From the NCBI GenBank assembly GCA_036323355.1, contig AP028876.1, positions 2,604,001 to 2,668,000 on the forward strand: 64,000 bases of DNA, in the 5' to 3' direction. The stretch's first letter is position 1, and each line of letters opens with the position of its first letter. This document shows positions 1 to 8,535 of this stretch, piece by piece. Below the pieces are notes generated by a model. That model worked only from the letters and a program-made list of their open reading frames with translations. It was not told where the DNA came from and did not search any database. A program made the translations under genes and the position numbers. The DNA is from Gottschalkiaceae bacterium SANA. Its GTDB lineage: Bacteria; Bacillota; Clostridia; Tissierellales; GPF-1.

Positions 1-650
1 AGGGGTTGATCATATAAACCCATATTGGCAAGAATAATCACCATCGGCATGGCAATAGCAACGCCGGGAAACATACGGACAAAAAGAATACTGAACTTCA
101 ATGTATGCTTTCCCTTAAATCGGTATCGCGCCAGTGTATATCCCGCTGTGCCTCCGATACTCAATGAAATCAGGATGGTAATAAAGGCAATCTGAATACT
201 TCGAATCAAGGCTGGAATTGCATCCCGAGTCACCTGAAAGAAGGTTTTATAGTTATGTAAAACGTCCTTTCTCGCTTTAAAAACCACCTGACTTTGGGTC
301 AGCAAAAGACTCGACTTTTCTTCCAATTCTTCCGGTGTAAAATTCAGGCTTAAATTGGTTCGCATATAAGTCGACATCTTCTTAAAATCACTTGTATCCA
401 GTAAGGTTTCATAATCATGATTCCGCTTGTCGTAGATACTTAGCAAGACGCCCCGGTCTCCACTTTCCAATTTAATCTCTGATCGCAATTCAGGAAAAAG
501 AGGCAAGGGATATTGGTAAGCTTCCCTTGTTGACAAAAAAGATATCGAAAAGATGAAGTATACAGGAACCAAAATCGTAAAGATGATTGCAACACTGATA
601 ATATATATCGTTGCAAGATTGGCCTTTTTTTTCATTGATTTTAGATTCAT
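1..650 (-). CDS. ABC sugar-type permease, MalG-like (partial, runs off the left edge)
   Basis: This is an inner-membrane permease subunit of a carbohydrate-type ABC importer. The frame is open from an ATG at 650 to the window edge (about 216 codons). An N-terminal membrane segment is followed by a long extracytoplasmic stretch of about 90 residues, then by a segment with the family pattern GYTLARYRFKGK and RMFPGVAIAMP. The EAA loop would lie beyond the edge. Its start overlaps the stop of the MalF-like gene (ATGA), so the two are translationally coupled. The first loop is longer than in a minimal MalG protein and resembles the larger-loop members of the family. The substrate cannot be told from the sequence. 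Confidence 0.85.
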   Translation of the reverse strand, partial: MNLKSMKKKANLATIYIISVAIIFTILVPVYFIFSISFLSTREAYQYPLPLFPELRSEIKLESGDRGVLLSIYDKRNHDYETLLDTSDFKKMSTYMRTNLSLNFTPEELEEKSSLLLTQSQVVFKARKDVLHNYKTFFQVTRDAIPALIRSIQIAFITILISLSIGGTAGYTLARYRFKGKHTLKFSILFVRMFPGVAIAMPMVIILANMGLYDQP

Positions 651-1558
651 GATCTTTCACCCCCGTTCTTCCTGCCAAAAGCACCCGACACCTTCAGATA
701 CATGACCGCAACAATGGTAATAATCACGGCTATGACAACGGAATAAGTTGATGACATTCGAAAACTGTTGGTTAAATTTGGTACCTCTTCGCTGTAGTAG
801 ATAACCCGTGACAAAAGCACAGGCACCCTGCCAAAACCAAAGAGCATAACAATGGTCAACCAGATCTGAAGAGCAGAGATTAATCGTAAAATCACAGCGG
901 TTTGAATGGTTGGTCTCAGCATGGGCATAGTAATCCGCCTCAGTGTTTTCCATCGGTTTGCTCCGAATACATAAGAGGCTTCCATCATTTCCTTTGGCAA
1001 GCCCTGAAGCCCTGCCAATAGAATAATCATCATGGATGGAATCACCTGCCACGCATCGATCAAAATAATTAAAAGCAAATTCTTGAACCGACTCTCCCCC
1101 GATAGAAAAATAATTTTTTCTCCAATATCCAAAAAACCAATATAAGTCAAAAAGCTGTTCACCCATCCGTGGGTGGTAAATCCAGTCTTCCACATAGCAC
1201 CCAGCGCCACCGGCGCTAAAGCCATGGGAATCATGGCGATAAACAAAAGAATACCCGACCCCTTAAATTTGCGATTAATCAACAGGGCTAAAGCCATGGC
1301 GGCAACAAATTCTAGGGTAACAGAAAAAATAACGATAATGGCTGTATTCTGAGCAGCTGGAATAAAGGTTGGGTCCTCTAATACCAGCCGAAAATTTTCT
1401 AAACTAAGTCGCCCGGTCGCATCGGTGATACTAAACAAAAAGGTCCGAAATACCGGTCGGATCCAAAATAATACGTAATAAATTAATGCTGGCGCAACAA
1501 GTAGATAGGGACCGACTTGATTCCAATTTCGACGTTTACTAGTCTGTTCCTTTGACAT
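647..1558 (-). CDS. ABC sugar-type permease, MalF-like
   Basis: This 303-residue integral membrane protein has about six hydrophobic segments and the cytoplasmic EAA loop (EASYVFGANRWKTLRRI, near residue 195) that docks on the ATPase in binding-protein-dependent sugar transporters. It sits between the solute-binding lipoprotein gene upstream and the MalG-like gene downstream, the usual order of a CUT1 importer. No ATPase gene is visible here; it may lie beyond the left edge, or a shared MsmX-type ATPase may serve, which is an inference. Confidence 0.9.
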   Translation of the reverse strand: MSKEQTSKRRNWNQVGPYLLVAPALIYYVLFWIRPVFRTFLFSITDATGRLSLENFRLVLEDPTFIPAAQNTAIIVIFSVTLEFVAAMALALLINRKFKGSGILLFIAMIPMALAPVALGAMWKTGFTTHGWVNSFLTYIGFLDIGEKIIFLSGESRFKNLLLIILIDAWQVIPSMMIILLAGLQGLPKEMMEASYVFGANRWKTLRRITMPMLRPTIQTAVILRLISALQIWLTIVMLFGFGRVPVLLSRVIYYSEEVPNLTNSFRMSSTYSVVIAVIITIVAVMYLKVSGAFGRKNGGERS

Positions 1559-1585
1559 GATCTCTCACTCCCTCGACAAAGCAAA

Positions 1586-1608
1586 GCCACCAGGATCACC
1601 CTGGTGGC
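1586..1608 (-). terminator. Intercistronic hairpin between binding protein and permease genes
   Basis: A perfect 9-bp inverted repeat (GCCACCAGG / CCTGGTGGC, 5-nt loop) lies between the binding-protein stop and the MalF-like start. On the minus strand it is followed by TTTGCTTT. Such hairpins commonly act as partial terminators or RNA stabilisers that make the binding protein more abundant than the permeases. Confidence 0.6.
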
Positions 1609-1617
1609 CCCATCTTC

Positions 1618-2928
1618 TTATTTCCTCAATGCATCCATTTCTGCGCTAGCAGCATCAAGCATTGCTTGATCCACATTGCCTTTTAAAACCATATCTTCAA
1701 ACAGATTGTCAAATACTTGTTTTACAGCACCCCAGTCTTGGAAATCGCCGCCTGGCACGCCAGACACAATACCATTTTCCAATACCAACAATGCTTTTGA
1801 AATAACTTCGTCAGTTGGTTCATTCCCCAAAAACTCAAGTGCTTCTTCAACAGGTGGAATAAATCCACCGGTACCCTTAGAAAGTTTCAACTGAATATCC
1901 GGTCGTGTGATGTACTCTAGGAAGGTTTCTGCCAATTCAGGGTTTGGCGCACCTTTCATAATTGCAAAGCCTGATGTTCCGGCAATCGAACCAATACCTG
2001 CTGGTCCTGCTGGTGCTGGTGCCAAAACATATTTTGTTTCATTGGAGCTATACACTTCACCCGCTCGGGCATTATGGAATACAGTCAACCATGCTTCTTC
2101 CCTTTTCATTGGGTCAATGCAATTGTCAATATTCAAAACAGTTGGAATATATCCATCTGCTGCGCCGATTTTTGCAAGAATTTTCCATGCTTCAACCGCT
2201 TCTGGCGTATTGATTTCTGGGAATCCCGCTCCGTAAGAAAGTGCTGTCGCACCAAACTGATAGACAAAGGATTTCATTGGAACACCGGTTACAACAGTTT
2301 TTCCTTCCCCTTCGCCTTCTGCAATATTAACTGCCCAATCCGCATACTGTTCCCAAGTCAAACTATCAATGTTCGCACCTTCTGGTAAGTAAGGAAGTGC
2401 TTTTTTATTTGCCAATGTCAAATAAACGTCTGCGCCAACAGGGATAAAGTATTGCATCCCATTCATGTTGGTGTTGGCTTCAAATGTTTTTGCAAAGTGA
2501 CGATCATCCCAAGTACCAATCAAGCTTGTCATGTCGGTTACATAACCGTTGTTGATCCAGTCCGGCATGTTAGCAACATAGGCAATAATTACGTCCGTAG
2601 TTACATGATCAGTTTCTTGTTGTACTTGTGCACGCTGCAACATGGTCGTATCGTCCATGACCTGAAAGTTGATTTTTACACCATGCTCTTCTTCGAATGG
2701 TTTCAAAATCTCATTAATGACAAATTCCTGTTCTGTCGGTACACTCCATAATCGTGAAGACAACACCAAGGTATTATTTACTGGCACTTCAACAATCTTC
2801 TCCTCAATGATCACCTCTGGTTCCACAGCTGGTTCTTCTGCTGCAGGCTCTGCCGGTGTACACCCCGCCAACAAGGCAATACTCGTTAGCATTAAGACCA
2901 AAAACAGTGCAATTCTTTTCCTTTTCAC
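1618..2928 (-). CDS. Extracellular solute-binding lipoprotein, family 1
   Basis: This is the substrate-capturing protein of the ABC importer encoded just downstream. The GTG at 2928 is chosen because AAAGGAGGT lies directly before it and because it starts a classic lipoprotein signal (basic residues, hydrophobic core, LLAGC). The upstream in-frame extension would bury this signal. An acidic, Pro-rich linker (AEPAAEEPAVEPEV) follows the lipidated Cys. The remaining 390 or so residues read as a two-lobed sugar-binding protein, with a family-typical C-terminal part (PNPELAETFLEYI). The protein is 436 residues, the normal length for the family. Confidence 0.9.
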   Translation of the reverse strand: MKRKRIALFLVLMLTSIALLAGCTPAEPAAEEPAVEPEVIIEEKIVEVPVNNTLVLSSRLWSVPTEQEFVINEILKPFEEEHGVKINFQVMDDTTMLQRAQVQQETDHVTTDVIIAYVANMPDWINNGYVTDMTSLIGTWDDRHFAKTFEANTNMNGMQYFIPVGADVYLTLANKKALPYLPEGANIDSLTWEQYADWAVNIAEGEGEGKTVVTGVPMKSFVYQFGATALSYGAGFPEINTPEAVEAWKILAKIGAADGYIPTVLNIDNCIDPMKREEAWLTVFHNARAGEVYSSNETKYVLAPAPAGPAGIGSIAGTSGFAIMKGAPNPELAETFLEYITRPDIQLKLSKGTGGFIPPVEEALEFLGNEPTDEVISKALLVLENGIVSGVPGGDFQDWGAVKQVFDNLFEDMVLKGNVDQAMLDAASAEMDALRK

Positions 2929-3052
2929 AATTAACCTCCTTTTTATGCCATCGATGGCAATTTCTCTCAAAAAGAAAAATTCCTTCCAGAATTCCTTTTT
3001 GAACTTCCTATTTTCATTGACAATCATTAAAATTTTATTGAATTTTCAGAAT

Positions 3053-3066
3053 TGTCAACGTTGACA
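3053..3066. promoter_or_regulatory. LacI-family operator candidate
   Basis: TGTCAACGTTGACA is a perfect 14-bp palindrome with the central CG typical of LacI/GalR operators. It lies about 125 bp upstream of the binding-protein start, close to a possible TTGACA promoter element, and could make the importer operon inducible. The regulator gene is not in the window. Confidence 0.6.
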
Positions 3067-3136
3067 TTTATATATTACCCCCTTTTTTCAAGATATGCAA
3101 ACGTTTTTTTAAATTTATTGATTTTCTTTCCAAATT

Positions 3137-3169
3137 AAAAAGGAATCACTCTTTTGTGATTCCTTTTTA
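3137..3169. terminator. Bidirectional intrinsic terminator
   Basis: The 10-bp stem AAGGAATCAC / GTGATTCCTT with a 6-nt loop is flanked by A and T runs. It follows the stop of the minus-strand lipoprotein gene at 3176. Confidence 0.85.
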
Positions 3170-3175
3170 GCCCTA

Positions 3176-4486
3176 CTATTTGTCAATTTCATTGATCCAC
3201 TCACCCTCCAAGGTGAGAAGGTCCTTCCCATAGACTTGTTGCAAGGCTTCTTTTAGTCCCATGGTTCCATTTATTTGATACAAATCAATAGCCTTGTCCA
3301 TTCCATCATGTTCAATCAAATATTGAAAAAAGGACCGAAGCTCTCTTCTTACCATTTCAGAATCGAATGACCTGTTGATCAACGGTCCCGTCAGATCAGT
3401 CAAAGGCAAATAATTCTCCCTATCGATAAAAACCTCACTCTCCTCTTTTTCTGCAACCAATGCAAAACTCAATCCATCACGCGTCATCTGATCCAATGAG
3501 ATGCCCAATTCTCCCAAAAAGATCTTAGCAATCTTTTCTTTATACTTTAAATCCTCTTGCCCCTGCTTATGAACCTCGTAACTCAGACCAGATAAAAAAT
3601 CATCATCACGTCCAACATAATGCTCCATAACCTCTTCTGTCATATAAATGTCGATATCAATTCGATGATCCGGTTCAAAACCAAGTTGATCTGCAATTTT
3701 TTCATAAATTATCTCTCGCTCTTGAAGAATATCTCTTATGTTTTCTTTTGTTTGCTGATCTACAGGACTATAGCGAATAACAAAATGTTTACTGTCGGCA
3801 GATTCGAATTCTCCAATCGTCTCCCTTGCCTCCAATTGTAAAATCGTCCACCCGCTTGAGGCTTTTGAAAACCTACCGCTATATCTCGTTCGTTCATCCG
3901 CCTTGATTAAGTAGTCGTCTATTTTCAGGTTCATGGTCATAAAACGAAGATGGGAAAAATAATCGGATTTACTTGCACCAATCACCCATAAGTATTTGCT
4001 TTGATTCAAAGGATTCGGAATCAAATACGTAAAAGTTGTCGTTTCCTCTCCGATTGTCCATCCAGCATCAGGAATTTCCACTTTGTTGTCAATTACCTGA
4101 ATGGGCAGTTTGTCATTGATCTGTGCAAATAAACTGTTGGTTTCTGGATTACCCAACAAGATGATATGCTTGTCCTCAAGATCGGCTTCTGTTACATTCA
4201 CATCCGATTCAATTATCAGTTGCCCCTCTTCTTGAAAATTCAAGATCGAATCCAAATACTCCGCATAATTCTTCAACCGGGTCGTATCAGTCTCACTACC
4301 CTGGCTGCCATAGACAATCAGATATTGATCGCCTTCATAAGCGCTCATCATAAAATCATCAAAGCCTGTCATATCGGGATCGATAGTTATTTCAGCTCCT
4401 TTTGGTGATTGCTCACACCCAGATGAAAAAACAGTAATCAAAGAAAACATCATCAATAAAAGGACCCAATTTTTCTTCTTAAGCAT
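3176..4486 (-). CDS. Lipoprotein of unknown function, peptidase-MA-like C-terminal part
   Basis: A lipoprotein signal (SLITVFSSGC) follows the ATG at 4486, which has a GGGGG-type RBS; a TTG at 4528 would extend it unnecessarily. The mature part is about 410 residues. The first half is acidic and contains an NPLNQSKYLWVIG-type nucleotide-like fold segment. The second half (HFVIRYSP..., then long helices with DIYMTEEV) resembles the layout of extracellular gluzincin-like domains, but no HExxH motif is visible, so enzymatic activity is doubtful. It is a monocistronic unit between two terminators. I do not recognise the family with certainty. Confidence 0.75.
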   Translation of the reverse strand: MLKKKNWVLLLMMFSLITVFSSGCEQSPKGAEITIDPDMTGFDDFMMSAYEGDQYLIVYGSQGSETDTTRLKNYAEYLDSILNFQEEGQLIIESDVNVTEADLEDKHIILLGNPETNSLFAQINDKLPIQVIDNKVEIPDAGWTIGEETTTFTYLIPNPLNQSKYLWVIGASKSDYFSHLRFMTMNLKIDDYLIKADERTRYSGRFSKASSGWTILQLEARETIGEFESADSKHFVIRYSPVDQQTKENIRDILQEREIIYEKIADQLGFEPDHRIDIDIYMTEEVMEHYVGRDDDFLSGLSYEVHKQGQEDLKYKEKIAKIFLGELGISLDQMTRDGLSFALVAEKEESEVFIDRENYLPLTDLTGPLINRSFDSEMVRRELRSFFQYLIEHDGMDKAIDLYQINGTMGLKEALQQVYGKDLLTLEGEWINEIDK

Positions 4487-4623
4487 TTTTACCCCCTTAT
4501 TTTCATCTTCCACCACTTTGGATTTCAAATATTTTCCACATTAATCATACTCGTATTATTCCTCTTTTTCAAATAAATAAACAGTAAATGTATATATGAT
4601 AAACTTATTTACAGTTCGTACAT

Positions 4624-4654
4624 AAAAAAAGAGAATCGCTAATCAGCGATTCTC
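4624..4654 (-). terminator. Terminator of the methionine sulfoxide reductase gene
   Basis: A 10-bp perfect stem (GAGAATCGCT / AGCGATTCTC) overlaps the TAG stop at 4639 and is followed on the minus strand by seven T residues. Confidence 0.85.
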
Positions 4655-5136
4655 TCTTTCCACATGGCATGACCCATGATCTCTCTTACAATTCGTTCCA
4701 ATCCAGCCTGGTCTTCCAAGGAAAACCGTGCCAAAATCGGACTGTCCACATCTAAAACACCGTAATATTTTCCATCTTTCATTAAGGGTATGACAATCTC
4801 CGATTGACTGGAAAAGTCTCAAGGAATATGTCCTGGAAAATTCAGAACATCCTCCACCAATTGCACCTTGCGTTCGGCAAAGGCTACACCACATACGCCG
4901 TTTCCGGAACGAATTCTGGTGGTTGCACTTTTCCCATGGAAGGGACCCAAAACCATTTCGTCACCATTCCACAAGTAGAATCCCAACCAATTTACATCGG
5001 TTAGTCCCCAATAAAGTACAGCCGCAATATTCGACAAATTCGCGATGCAATCCGATTCTTTTTCCAACAATGCTTGAATCTCTCGCTCCATTTCAGGATA
5101 GGGACGAGAACTTGTCAAGTTCGTCTCTAATACCAT
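4639..5136 (-). CDS. msrC: Free methionine-(R)-sulfoxide reductase, probable selenoprotein (TGA-encoded residue 106)
   Basis: This GAF-domain enzyme reduces free L-methionine-R-sulfoxide. The N-terminal 105 residues carry the family signature (LTDVNWLGFYL, LVLGPF-like, SGNGVCG). Reading then meets TGA at 4819-4821 and continues in the same frame for 59 codons with the correct family C-terminus (SEIVIPL, GVLDVDSP, FSLEDQAGLE) to a TAG at 4639. The TGA sits exactly where E. coli YebR/MsrC has catalytic Cys118 (HIACD; here HIP-TGA-DF). A SECIS-like hairpin starts just downstream. The total of 165 residues matches the family. Cys82 (GVCG) is kept, while the position matching E. coli Cys84 is Thr. 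Conventional calling would cut the protein at residue 105. A nonsense mutation is the alternative, but the exact Cys position plus hairpin favour selenocysteine. Confidence 0.85.
4792..4808 (-). promoter_or_regulatory. Bacterial SECIS-like hairpin
   Basis: On the minus strand CAATC-GGA-GATTG forms a 5-bp stem with a 3-nt apical loop beginning with G, extended by a U-U mismatch and a further G-C pair. The loop begins 17 nt after the TGA, within the spacing reported for bacterial SECIS elements, and G in the first loop positions is the SelB-binding hallmark. Confidence 0.65.
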
Positions 5137-5484
5137 ATTGCCTCCTATTACACTTTATTTTTGTTTCTATTCTACTGCATTCAATGATCCCATTCAACTA
5201 GAATTAATGAAACAGCTTGGATTTTTTTCGTTTTCTACACCAACTAGCCCTATAAAATCACGATCCGCAACAGCGATATACGGTTTGCAATATCCCCTTT
5301 AAATTTACAAATACAAGGAACATAATATATGTGCTTCTATATACTTTATTTAGGGTGTTCTATTTACACAGCAAAGAAACAGCTAGTCATAATCTGGTCT
5401 ACTTTTTCTTTATTTCCAATCTGCAATTTTCCAATAAAAAAATCCGCAAACCTTGTATGCTCAGGCTTACGGATTTATATATTC
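5137..5484. other. Intergenic region with one terminator
   Basis: No gene is supported here. A strong terminator for the minus-strand stalk-domain gene lies at 5434-5476. It has a 13-bp stem with G-U pairs and a T run on the minus strand. The rest is AT-rich and should hold the promoter of the reductase gene. Confidence 0.7.
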
Positions 5485-6186
5485 TTACTGCATTTCAATA
5501 TTAGTTAAGTCCACATACGTGTCGCTTGTATTATGTTCTACTTCGATTCTGAAAGAACTTGCTCCCTTAAGATTCAAAGAAATATTCATTGGGTCCTGTC
5601 CTCGATAAATCTCTTCTTTCTTTTCCAAGCTCCCATCTACGTAGAAATAAACGGTGGCATAGTTACGCGCATCTTCCAAGATTGAACCGGAACGATCATC
5701 CATGCCCAAAACAGCTGAGAATGTATCATATCCACCTTTGGTCAAGTACTTCACACGATTTACCTTTTGTGTTCCGGATGTGAAGCTCAAAATGGTTGAA
5801 GTTGATGGATAAAGCCTACCGGCAATCTCAACATCACCTGTCACCCAGGTAATTCCCGCATAAATATTCCCGACCTTCTCATACGACTGTGTTAAAAATT
5901 CTCGCGTAGACATCCCCGCTGCTTCACCAATCATAATCTGACTTCCTGAAACATACAAGGATTTTCCCATCATCTTTGCAGCATCATTCGCGGAAATATA
6001 AGCAACGCCATCTACCATAAATGCTTCTGAAGAGGTACTGATCTTTGCACCATTTATGTATACTTGATAATCATTGAAAACCGCTTGAATTGTTCGTGTC
6101 ATTGTTGTCGCAAAGGCTGGAACCATGCCCATAATCAAAACAATAATCAAGATACCGCTTATCATGCCTTTCAAAAAATTCTTCAT
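5485..6186 (-). CDS. Secreted stalk-domain protein with NPCBM-like C-terminal domain
   Basis: The ATG at 6186 has a GGGAGGG RBS and opens a Sec signal peptide (LKGMISGILIIVLIMGMVPAFA). Residues about 28-85 form a copper-amine-oxidase-like stalk domain (VYINGAKI ... ISANDAAKMMG). The final 120 or so residues fit an NPCBM/NEW2-type beta-sandwich (VKYLTKGGYDTFSAVLGMDD, then a FRIEVEH strand), a carbohydrate-binding module. No catalytic domain is present, so the protein probably binds cell-wall or environmental glycans. The function is inferred from these folds. Confidence 0.8.
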   Translation of the reverse strand: MKNFLKGMISGILIIVLIMGMVPAFATTMTRTIQAVFNDYQVYINGAKISTSSEAFMVDGVAYISANDAAKMMGKSLYVSGSQIMIGEAAGMSTREFLTQSYEKVGNIYAGITWVTGDVEIAGRLYPSTSTILSFTSGTQKVNRVKYLTKGGYDTFSAVLGMDDRSGSILEDARNYATVYFYVDGSLEKKEEIYRGQDPMNISLNLKGASSFRIEVEHNTSDTYVDLTNIEMQ

Positions 6187-6244
6187 TTTCACCCTCCCAC
6201 ATATACTTGTACTTATTATATCCAATATTTTGATTCTTTACAAT

Positions 6245-6850
6245 TCATTCGTATTCTTTACAGAAATTCTCAAGAAAATGATGCGTGATTTGTGCCGTCA
6301 TCCCCCAGATCATACCTTCTTCCCTTGGATAAAAAAGAATCTTGCCTTTTCCCTTTCTCCAAGGGTAGGCTTCACCTCCAGGGATATAGTGATGAGGAAA
6401 ATCTTGTGGCAAACTTCGTTCCTCTTCAATCCAGTACACTTCTGGTTCTTGTACCTTTAACGAACGAATGGAGACGCCAAAAAGCTCTGCCACTTCATCC
6501 GAATTTGGACGGAAGACAGCATTTGTTTCTATAATGGCGACAAAGGGATAGAGAACAAATCCATGGGTAACTAGATAGTCAATGGAGCCTAGAATCGTAA
6601 TATTATTTTGCTCAATACCCAATTCTTCACAGGTTTCCCGCACCGCAGCTTCCTGTGGTGTTTCACCGGGTTCAACACGCCCTCCTGGAAAGGATATTTC
6701 TCCTGGTTGCGAGATCAAATCAGATCTTGTTTCATACAAAATCTTCCACTCAGTCTTCCCCTTCCACAGGGGAACCAAGACGGCATATTCACGCGTTACA
6801 TCCATCGGTTTTGGTTCATATTCTGATAACGCTTCCTGAATTGATTTCAA
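6245..6850 (-). CDS. NUDIX hydrolase, CoA-pyrophosphatase-like
   Basis: The Nudix box is complete: G-x5-E-x7-RETCEELGI, beginning GGRVEPGE. The upstream FPGGR context and the UPF0035-like layout (LVPLWKGK ... SQPGEISFPGGR) match the NudL-type CoA pyrophosphatase subgroup. The protein is 201 residues, the usual size. The start is a TTG at 6850 preceded by AGGAGGAG. The enzyme would hydrolyse CoA or other nucleoside diphosphate-X compounds; the exact substrate is inferred from the subgroup. Confidence 0.85.
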   Translation of the reverse strand: MKSIQEALSEYEPKPMDVTREYAVLVPLWKGKTEWKILYETRSDLISQPGEISFPGGRVEPGETPQEAAVRETCEELGIEQNNITILGSIDYLVTHGFVLYPFVAIIETNAVFRPNSDEVAELFGVSIRSLKVQEPEVYWIEEERSLPQDFPHHYIPGGEAYPWRKGKGKILFYPREEGMIWGMTAQITHHFLENFCKEYE

Positions 6851-6895
6851 TTCAATCTCCTCCTAGATTATAGTTTACCCCAAAATCAAAAAAAT

Positions 6896-6929
6896 CCCAA
6901 GATTATTGGAAAAATTCCCAATACTTGGG
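6896..6929. promoter_or_regulatory. Inverted repeat upstream of the rnf/nqr operon
   Basis: CCCAAG at 6896 and CTTGGG at 6924 flank an inner imperfect repeat (TATTGG / CCCAATA). The element lies 36 bp before rnfD in the divergent gap with the NUDIX gene. It could be an operator or an mRNA hairpin; there is no T run, so a terminator is unlikely. Confidence 0.4.
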
Positions 6930-6965
6930 TAGTAATATCATGACCGATTAACGAAAGGAGTTCTT

Positions 6966-7949
6966 ATGAAAAAGATCAAAGGAATTCAGAATCAGCCGAT
7001 GATGCGAAAAGTCGAGTTAGCCTTACTCCCGATTGTTTGCGCATCCATTTATTTTTACGGATGGCGTGCCTTGCTCTTGCAAGCGATTGTTCTTGTAGCC
7101 GCCATTTTTGGTGAATGGCTTTTCATCCGAAAAACCAAAGCAAAAATCTCCGAGGCTGTACTCGTTTCATCCGTACTTTTTACCCTCACACTGCCGCCTG
7201 CAACTCCTTTTTGGATTGCAGTTGTCGGTATCCTATTCGGCATTATCTTTGGGAAGATGGTCTTTGGGGGATTCGGAAAAAATGTCTTTAATCCTGCCCT
7301 CGTGGGTCGAGCCTTTGTCTATGTTTCTTTCGCTGGCCCTATGACAACTGAATGGTCCAGCCATTTTTCTACTGGCCTTGGCGGTTTTACTGCCTACGCG
7401 GCTCCCTTTCTTTCCATCGACACCTTATCGAGTGCAACACCAATGCTTGCCTATCGAGCAAGCGGTGCCCTGCCCGAACTGCTTTCAGTTATTCTAGGGA
7501 CCGTAAACGGGTCCTTGGGTGAGACCAGTGGCTTGCTCATTCTCATCGGCGGCATTTACCTGCTTGTCACCAAAACTGCAGCCTGGCAATCCGTTGCCGG
7601 AACCCTGCTGGGATTTACCGCAATGAGCCTGTTCCTTGGCTTCATGGGATTTGCGGAAGTGCTTCCCCTTGGTTACGGAATTCTTTCCGGCGGCTTTCTA
7701 TTTGCTACCTTCTTTATGGTAACGGATCCCATCTCTAGTCCTAAAACAAAAGAAGCAAAATGGATCTATGGACTAATAATCGGCACCGTCACCGTTGTCA
7801 TTCGTGGTTTTGCTCTTTTCGCTGGCGGCATTATGTTTGCCATATTAATTGGCAATACCTTCGCTCCTCTGATGGATGAAGCCGTAAAAGCCGTAAAAAA
7901 GAAACAAAAAGAAAGGAGTCAAGCCGATGGCAAAAAACAAACGTCATAG
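6966..7949 (+). CDS. rnfD: RnfD/NqrB-type membrane subunit of an ion-translocating redox complex
   Basis: This integral membrane protein of 327 residues has about nine hydrophobic helices. It carries the GGFGKNVFNPALVGR segment and the covalent-flavin motif D-x-L-S-S-A-T, with Thr158 the expected FMN-bearing residue. The length fits RnfD better than NqrB (about 410 residues). It opens a five-gene operon and has a good RBS (AAAGGAG). In the complex it helps couple electron transfer to Na+ or H+ export. Confidence 0.9.
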   Translation: MKKIKGIQNQPMMRKVELALLPIVCASIYFYGWRALLLQAIVLVAAIFGEWLFIRKTKAKISEAVLVSSVLFTLTLPPATPFWIAVVGILFGIIFGKMVFGGFGKNVFNPALVGRAFVYVSFAGPMTTEWSSHFSTGLGGFTAYAAPFLSIDTLSSATPMLAYRASGALPELLSVILGTVNGSLGETSGLLILIGGIYLLVTKTAAWQSVAGTLLGFTAMSLFLGFMGFAEVLPLGYGILSGGFLFATFFMVTDPISSPKTKEAKWIYGLIIGTVTVVIRGFALFAGGIMFAILIGNTFAPLMDEAVKAVKKKQKERSQADGKKQTS

Positions 7950-8535
7950 TCGCTACTCCTATTCAATTGGATTTATGGTCTTACTCACACTTATCATGAT
8001 TGGTGCTCTCGCCTTGATCAATGAGGCTACTGGACCACGCATTCAACAAAATATTGAAGTGAAAAACCAAGAGAAAGTTTTAGAGGCGGCTAACCTATTA
8101 CCTGAAAATGGCACGGATCAAGAGATTCAATCTCTTTTTTCCAATTCCTTTAAAATCCTAACTTGGAATGAAACCACACTCTATCAGCTTGAGCCTTCCA
8201 TCTTTGTCGTCCCCGTTTCAGGGAGCGGCTTGTGGGGCAGCATTCATGGATATATCGGTATCAACTTCTCACAGGACTTTCTTTTGGGATTGTCCTTTGT
8301 CTCTCACAGCGAAACACCAGGGCTCGGCGGTCGGATTGAAGAAGCAGAATTTCTTGATCAATTCGATAACCTGATTCTGCCAACACAGCCTGATTATTTG
8401 ATTTATCGGCCAAAGCCGGGTGGCAATGTTGATGCAATCTCTGGCGCAACCGGAACGAGCAACGCTGTTCGCAACTTCCTCAATACAGACCTGACCCGAT
8501 ACTACGACGCCTACGCGAGGGGGGATTTTGAATGA
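7927..8535 (+). CDS. rnfG: RnfG/NqrC-type FMN-binding subunit
   Basis: One N-terminal membrane helix (residues 12-32) anchors an extracytoplasmic FMN-binding domain. The conserved ETPGLGGRI loop (about 129-137) and the flavinylation motif SGATGTS (Thr175 expected to carry FMN) are both present. The gene starts 23 bp inside rnfD and its stop overlaps rnfE (ATGA), indicating coupled translation. No ApbE flavin transferase gene is visible in the window. Confidence 0.9.
   Translation: MAKNKRHSRYSYSIGFMVLLTLIMIGALALINEATGPRIQQNIEVKNQEKVLEAANLLPENGTDQEIQSLFSNSFKILTWNETTLYQLEPSIFVVPVSGSGLWGSIHGYIGINFSQDFLLGLSFVSHSETPGLGGRIEEAEFLDQFDNLILPTQPDYLIYRPKPGGNVDAISGATGTSNAVRNFLNTDLTRYYDAYARGDFE

Noticed and set aside
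490-1193. Overlapping minus-strand frames (490-684 and 657-1193) in the sugar permease region
   Set aside because: Both are out of frame with the MalG-like and MalF-like genes, whose protein signatures are clear.
1676-3064. Several plus-strand frames opposite the solute-binding protein gene
   Set aside because: They are antisense shadows of a well-supported gene, without RBS or protein-like composition.
4643-4894. Minus-strand frame over the 3' part of the methionine sulfoxide reductase gene
   Set aside because: It is another reading frame of the same DNA. The real gene continues in its own frame through the TGA at 4819.
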